The notes under the pieces are model-generated. The model was not told the DNA's origin, searched no databases, and saw only the letters and a program-made list of their open reading frames with translations. Below are positions 41,147 through 47,237 of a DNA stretch of 47,237 bases, one piece after another. The position numbers and the translations under genes were made by a program. Origin of the DNA: an uncultured Clostridia bacterium (lineage in GTDB: Bacteria > Bacillota > Clostridia > TANB77 > CAG-465); assembly GCA_947630145.1 (NCBI GenBank), contig CANRGL010000005.1:1-47237 (forward strand), in the 5' to 3' direction. Numbering within the stretch: position 1 is the first letter of the stretch; every line of letters begins with the position of its first letter.

Positions 41147-41890
41147 ATGAATATACCAACACCACATAATGAGGCAAAAAAAGGTGATATAGCCAAAACT
41201 GTTATAATGCCAGGAGATCCGTTAAGGGCTAAATATATTGCTGAAAATTTTTTAGATGATGTTTATTGTTATAATAAAGTTAGAAATATGCTAGGATATA
41301 CAGGAAAATATAATGGAATAGAAATATCAGTTCAAGGTAGTGGTATGGGAATACCATCTATGGGAATATATTCACGAGAACTTTTTGAAGGATATGAAGT
41401 TAACAATATTATCAGAATAGGCACTTGCGGTAGCTTAGGAAATCCTAAATCAAGTAAAATAGCAAATAGTGTTGAATTGAAAGATATAATTGTTGCAAAA
41501 TCTGTTGATACAGATTCAAATTATTTAGTTTCTTCAAATCTAGAAGGGAAAATACTTCCTGAATGTTCTACTACTTTACTTGATAAATTAGAAAGTATTG
41601 CAAAAAAGCTAGATATAAAAATTAATATTGGAAAAATATTTACCTCTGATGTTTTCTATAAAGATATCTCTGGGCTTATTGAATTATCAAAGTCAGATAT
41701 TTTAGGTGTAGAAATGGAAACATTAGCTCTTTATGCTAATGCTAAAGCTTTAGATAAAAATGCAATTGCACTTTATACAGTATCAGATAATATCATTTTA
41801 AATAAAGAAATTTCTTCAAATGAAAGAGAAAATGGTTTAAACAAAATGATAGATTTAGCTTTGAATTTAGCATATGAATGCGAAAAATAG
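41147..41890 (+). CDS. deoD: Purine nucleoside phosphorylase DeoD
   Basis: A 247-residue enzyme of the hexameric PNP family: MNIPTPHNEAKKGDIAKTVIMPGDPLRAKYIAE at the start, GSGMGIPSMGIYSRELF, RIGTCGSLG, and the MEMETLALYA-like VEMETLALYANA. It splits purine nucleosides with phosphate into base and ribose-1-phosphate. The catalytic Asp lies in TVSDN. AGGAGG site, 9 bases after recX, in one likely transcript with recA. Confidence 0.93.
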   Translation: MNIPTPHNEAKKGDIAKTVIMPGDPLRAKYIAENFLDDVYCYNKVRNMLGYTGKYNGIEISVQGSGMGIPSMGIYSRELFEGYEVNNIIRIGTCGSLGNPKSSKIANSVELKDIIVAKSVDTDSNYLVSSNLEGKILPECSTTLLDKLESIAKKLDIKINIGKIFTSDVFYKDISGLIELSKSDILGVEMETLALYANAKALDKNAIALYTVSDNIILNKEISSNERENGLNKMIDLALNLAYECEK

Positions 41891-41899
41891 GAGTAAAAA

Positions 41900-42697
41900 A
41901 TGCAAAAAATAATAAATAATAATGTTGAAAAATATAATTTAGTTATTAAGAATTTTGAAGGCCCATTAGATTTGCTTTTATTTTTAATAACTAAAAATAA
42001 AATGAATATATTTGATATATCTTTAAGTGAACTTACTGATAAATATATTGAATATTTAAATGATATGACTGAAAAAAATATTGATATAGCTAGTTCTTTT
42101 ATTGTTATGGCCTCAACTCTTCTTGATATAAAAGCAAGAAAATTACTCCCAGAAATAGAGCCTGATGACGATGAAGAAGAACACATATCTGAAGAAGAAA
42201 TGATAAATAGAATAATACAATATAAAAAGTATAAAGAAATATCAGATAAGATAAATGATATGTATTTAAAAAATTTTGGATCTTTTTCTAAGACTTTTGA
42301 AAAAATAAAATATAAAGAAAAAGTACAATATACTGGAGATAATTTGGATAAACAAAATATATGTGATATATATATATCTATACTTGAAAAAAATGCAAAT
42401 AAAATAAATAAGAAAGCAAAAGAAATTGAGAAACTTGCAATATATGAAAGAGTTACAGTTAAAGATAAAGTAAAACAAATAGTTAATTACTTAGATAGTA
42501 ATAATACTATGGTTTTTAATAATGTGTTTAATGTTAATAATTGTAGTAATATTGAAGTTGCTACGGCATTTCTTGGAATGCTAGAACTTAGTAAATTAAA
42601 GGAAGTATCAGTAAATCAAGAATATTTATTTTCTGATATAAATATAAAAAAAGCAAATCAATTTGGTAAAGTTGATTTATCAAATATAGTAGAATAA
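41900..42697 (+). CDS. scpA: Segregation and condensation protein A
   Basis: A 265-residue ScpA kleisin: NLVIKNFEGPLDLLLFLITKNKMNIFDISLSELTDKYIEYL at the N terminus (SMC neck-binding), IDIASSFIVMASTLLDIKARKLLPE, and the C-terminal winged-helix region with VATAFLGMLELSKLKEV. It joins SMC and ScpB in chromosome condensation. scpB is not the next gene; a terminator follows at 42752-42796. Confidence 0.92.
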   Translation: MQKIINNNVEKYNLVIKNFEGPLDLLLFLITKNKMNIFDISLSELTDKYIEYLNDMTEKNIDIASSFIVMASTLLDIKARKLLPEIEPDDDEEEHISEEEMINRIIQYKKYKEISDKINDMYLKNFGSFSKTFEKIKYKEKVQYTGDNLDKQNICDIYISILEKNANKINKKAKEIEKLAIYERVTVKDKVKQIVNYLDSNNTMVFNNVFNVNNCSNIEVATAFLGMLELSKLKEVSVNQEYLFSDINIKKANQFGKVDLSNIVE

Positions 42698-42751
42698 GTA
42701 ATATTTTATAAATTAATAAAAAAATGAAAATTATATATTAGTATAAAATAG

Positions 42752-42796
42752 AAGATTAATGTATGCATTTATAGTGCTACTTTAATCTTTTTTTTT
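42752..42796 (+). terminator. Terminator of the recA-scpA transcript
   Basis: AAGATTAA (42752-42759) pairs with TTAATCTT (42782-42789), with GTA/TAC further inside, then T to 42796. Confidence 0.75.
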
Positions 42797-42844
42797 AAAA
42801 TTTTAAAAAAATATATTAGTGTTAATAAAAAGTATAATATATAC

Positions 42845-42873
42845 TTGACATTTAAAAAATACGAAAGTATAAT
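42845..42873 (+). promoter_or_regulatory. Promoter of the Clp-M41 chimera gene
   Basis: TTGACA (42845-42850), 17-base spacer, TATAAT (42868-42873): consensus sigma-A promoter. The transcript leader contains the palindrome at 42894-42916. Confidence 0.85.
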
Positions 42874-42893
42874 GTATACATAAACAAATTTAT

Positions 42894-42916
42894 TAAATAG
42901 TTATAATAACTATTTA
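42894..42916. promoter_or_regulatory. Perfect 23-bp palindrome in the leader of the Clp-M41 gene
   Basis: TAAATAGTTAT, one central A, ATAACTATTTA. Perfect symmetry just after the expected transcript start (about 42880) suggests an operator for a dimeric regulator, or an RNA hairpin. Confidence 0.5.
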
Positions 42917-42959
42917 GAGATGTTTAAATTTTATTAAATTTATATGGAGGAAAAAAATC

Positions 42960-44978
42960 ATGAAATTTAACTATTCTTTTGAACTTCAACAGGCGATCGA
43001 AAGGGCAATATATATTGCTGAAGACATAAGTAGTAATGATGAATTAGCTACTTATCAAGTACTTCTTTCAATATTAATGAATGAAGATTGCACTTTACAG
43101 CGGATATTCTTAGAAACAGGCACTTTAGTAGATTATTATACTATGTTAAATGATCTTAATACTAATAAAGAAATATTTGAAAAAATATCGAAAGAGAAAT
43201 TTGTAAATAAAGATTATGATACAGACGCAGAAGATAGTAAAGATGAAGAGGTATCAGAAAATAGTAAGGATGAAGAAATAGCAGAAAATTCTAAGGAAGA
43301 TAAAAAAAATAACCAAAGTATTTACATTTTTTTTAATCCATCTGAGTATGATAATGTTTCTGATTCATATGGCAATATAAAATATTCTAGTAATTTGCAA
43401 GCAGCGTTTGAAGATGCTTTTTCTAGATGTCAGAGTAATGGAAGACAATATATTGATGTTGATAATTTACTTTTTTCAATATTTAATATCGAAGATTGCT
43501 CTGCAAATAGATTATTAATAGAATATAATTTTGACATTAATGAACTTAAAAATATCCTTTTATCAAATTCTGATATATACACAATTGCAAATGGTAATGA
43601 AATTGTTATTCCACCTATTCTTGAAAGTTGTTGTGAAATTTTAAATAACAATTACCAATCAGGAGAAGTATGCGATATACTTTGTAGGGATAAAGAGATT
43701 TCTACTGTTTGGAATATTTTTTCAAAGAAAAACAAACGTAATGCTATTTTAGTAGGCGAAGCTGGTGTAGGAAAGACAGCTATTATTGAGGCTATTACCA
43801 TGCAAATAGTAAATGGTACTTGCCCAAAAGAATTTAAAAAATATAATGTAATATCATTAAATCTAAATGGTATGGTAGCTGGTACTAAGTATAGAGGTGA
43901 ATTCGAAACAAAAGTTGATAACTTAATAAAGTTTCTAAAAAATAATAAAAACATTATTTTATTTGTTGACGAAATTCATCAAATACTTGGCGCTGGAGCT
44001 GCAGAAAATTCAGGACCAGATCTTAGTGGATCGTTAAAGCCTATTTTAGCAAGAAATGATGTCGTGTTTGTAGGTGCTACTACAGAGTATGAATATAAAA
44101 AATACTTTGAACAAGATCCTGCTTTTAAAAGAAGATTTGAAAAGGTAATAATTTGTGAACCAAATTTAAAAGATGTAAAGAAGATGATTGAATTAAAAGT
44201 AAAAAATCTTTCTTTGTATCATAATATTCAAATTTCTGATGATGTCATAGATTATGCTATTATTACTGCAAAGGCTATGAATTATTATGGTAAAAATCCA
44301 GATCTTACTATTGATTTAATTGATAGAGCTATGGCTTTAGGCAAAATAAAGGGTGTTAAACAGCTTACTAAGAAAGATGTTGTTAGAGTTTATCAAGAAA
44401 ATTATGATACTTTTAAAAGAATAAGTAAGAAAGATAGACTTTCAACTGCATATCATGAAGCTGGCCACGCACTTTTAAAAATGCTTGCTAGATATAACAG
44501 AAGGGAAGATCTAAAAATTGTATCTATAATTCCAACAGAAGCCTATCTTGGAGTTACAATATCAGAACCAAATAAACGATTTACCCCTATAACTAGAAAC
44601 GCAGTACTTGAAGAAGCTTCAATGTGTATTGCAGGTCGTGTTTCTCAAGAATTTGTGGATAAAAATTGGGATTTTGGTGCTAGTCAGGATTTAGTGCAAG
44701 CAACTGGTATTATTAGAGATATGATAGTTGAAAAAGGTATGGATAATAATATTTATACTAATATTAGCCTTTATGATTATAACTCTAATACACATGCAAT
44801 GAGTCCTCAAGCTGTAGATAAAGTAAACGAGCGTATTGAGGAAATAATGAAGGATGTATATAACAAAACAAAGCAAATTCTTTTGAAAAATAAAGATAAG
44901 CTTGACATTATTGTAGGTCTTTTAATGGAAAAGGGAATTATTTCTATGCAAGAAATAAAAGAAGCATTAAAAAAGTAA
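42960..44978 (+). CDS. Clp-type AAA+ ATPase fused to an FtsH-type M41 metalloprotease domain
   Basis: A 672-residue protein joining two families. Residues 1-200: two Clp N-like helical repeats (FELQQAIERAIYIAEDI; YSSNLQAAFEDAFSRC) separated by an acidic linker with SKDEE repeats (88-115). Residues 235-480: a ClpA/B/C D1-type AAA+ domain with GEAGVGKT (266-273), ILFVDEIHQILGAGAA (333-348), the YRGEFE pore-side segment (311-316), and QDPAFKRRFEKV with the arginine finger (R391/R392). Residues 490-672: an M41 peptidase with HEAGH (499-503) and GASQDL (D577 as third zinc ligand), as in FtsH. No membrane segments and no ClpP loop or D2 domain. A cytosolic, self-contained ATP-dependent protease is predicted. 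Strong own promoter; groESL follows. Confidence 0.88.
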   Translation: MKFNYSFELQQAIERAIYIAEDISSNDELATYQVLLSILMNEDCTLQRIFLETGTLVDYYTMLNDLNTNKEIFEKISKEKFVNKDYDTDAEDSKDEEVSENSKDEEIAENSKEDKKNNQSIYIFFNPSEYDNVSDSYGNIKYSSNLQAAFEDAFSRCQSNGRQYIDVDNLLFSIFNIEDCSANRLLIEYNFDINELKNILLSNSDIYTIANGNEIVIPPILESCCEILNNNYQSGEVCDILCRDKEISTVWNIFSKKNKRNAILVGEAGVGKTAIIEAITMQIVNGTCPKEFKKYNVISLNLNGMVAGTKYRGEFETKVDNLIKFLKNNKNIILFVDEIHQILGAGAAENSGPDLSGSLKPILARNDVVFVGATTEYEYKKYFEQDPAFKRRFEKVIICEPNLKDVKKMIELKVKNLSLYHNIQISDDVIDYAIITAKAMNYYGKNPDLTIDLIDRAMALGKIKGVKQLTKKDVVRVYQENYDTFKRISKKDRLSTAYHEAGHALLKMLARYNRREDLKIVSIIPTEAYLGVTISEPNKRFTPITRNAVLEEASMCIAGRVSQEFVDKNWDFGASQDLVQATGIIRDMIVEKGMDNNIYTNISLYDYNSNTHAMSPQAVDKVNERIEEIMKDVYNKTKQILLKNKDKLDIIVGLLMEKGIISMQEIKEALKK

Positions 44979-44987
44979 ATTTAATTA

Positions 44988-45020
44988 AAAAACGTATTGA
45001 TGTGATTCATCAGTACGTTT
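44988..45020 (+). terminator. Terminator of the Clp-M41 gene
   Basis: AAAACGTATTGATG (44989-45002) pairs with CATCAGTACGTTTT, one mismatch, then T. Confidence 0.85.
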
Positions 45021-45073
45021 TTTCTTTAACAAATAATAAAAAAATTGATTTTTGAATTAATTTTTTAAATGTA

Positions 45074-45132
45074 TTGAAAATGAGAAAAAGTTGTGATATA
45101 ATATTTTAGCACTTGATAAGAATGAGTGCTAA
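45074..45132 (+). promoter_or_regulatory. groESL promoter with CIRCE operator
   Basis: TTGAAA (45074-45079), 17-base spacer, TATAAT (45097-45102). CIRCE: TTAGCACTT (45106-45114), nine bases, GAGTGCTAA (45124-45132); one base differs from the consensus in the left arm. HrcA binding here represses the operon until heat shock. Confidence 0.95.
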
Positions 45133-45173
45133 AATATGTTCTTTTGAATATATATAAGTAGGAGGTGTTTATT

Positions 45174-47101
<1,928 letters not shown>

Positions 47102-47108
47102 AAAATGT

Positions 47109-47141
47109 AAGGTGAAGTTGATTACTTCATCTTATTTTTTT
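47109..47141 (+). terminator. Terminator of groESL
   Basis: AAGGTGAAGT (47109-47118) and ACTTCATCTT (47124-47133), one G-U pair, then ATTTTTTT. From 47142 to the end there is no gene, only a run of 14 T near 47206-47219. Confidence 0.88.
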
Positions 47142-47237
47142 ATGCAATAAAAATAGCATTAAACTGTAACAAAAATTTAATAATAAATTTGTTATGAAAA
47201 CTTGCGTTTTTTTTTTTTTAGTGTATGCTATAAGGGA

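Overview
The window is very AT-rich chromosomal DNA. It carries ribosomal-protein, recA, groESL and sporulation genes (spoIIM, spoIIAA/AB, sipL-like, yunB, a BclA-like collagen protein), Gram-positive type Shine-Dalgarno sites, TTGACA-17-TATAAT promoters, CIRCE and LexA boxes of Firmicutes type. This points to an endospore-forming member of the Clostridia, probably an uncultured gut lineage (inference). TGG encodes Trp and TGA is used as a stop, so the genetic code is standard.

Layout. 1-3131: a methyltransferase gene, a tRNA-Thr(CGU), and a complete IS66-type element (15-bp terminal inverted repeats, perfect 8-bp target duplication). 3163-6792: infA-rpmJ-rpsM-rpsK-rpsD-rpoA-rplQ, cut off from the usual upstream secY-adk-map. 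6877-18589: housekeeping and sporulation genes (two unknown membrane proteins, tmcAL, rnhA, spoIIM, xerD, an Ig-like surface protein with its class B sortase, a large acidic repeat membrane protein, spoIIAA-spoIIAB without sigF, hslO, two pseudouridine synthases). 18818-20310: an AbiE-type toxin-antitoxin pair with its own operator. 20481-28040: an unknown membrane protein, rpsU, ctpA, veg, a frameshifted ydbS-like and an intact ydbT-like gene, sipL-like and yunB. 28052-28860: a broken SOS-regulated dinD gene and a tRNA-like gene with a roughly 92-nt insert in its anticodon loop. 28989-32651: csoR-copA copper operon (copA carries an in-frame copZ with its own ribosome binding site) and tcdA. 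32672-36620: exosporium collagen gene, then a decayed phage lysis-type island (XhlA, a par/fst-like type I toxin-antitoxin locus, a CHAP-SH3 endolysin remnant, a PBECR-like nuclease), then an unidentified structured RNA with its own promoter. 36892-42796: rpsI/rplM with a leader hairpin, an HD plus degenerate EAL protein, recA-recX-deoD-scpA. 42845-47133: a ClpA/B-type AAA+ protein fused to an FtsH-type M41 protease domain, then CIRCE-controlled groES-groEL.

Most striking: (1) the Clp-AAA+/M41 chimera at 42960-44978, apparently a soluble self-contained protease; (2) the convergent toxin/antitoxin RNA pair at 34743-35179, with direct repeats that make the two transcripts complementary at the toxin start; (3) the interrupted tRNA at 28695-28860; (4) the copA gene with a nested copZ; (5) the structured RNA at 36476-36620. 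Functions come from recognisable motifs only; no database search was possible.
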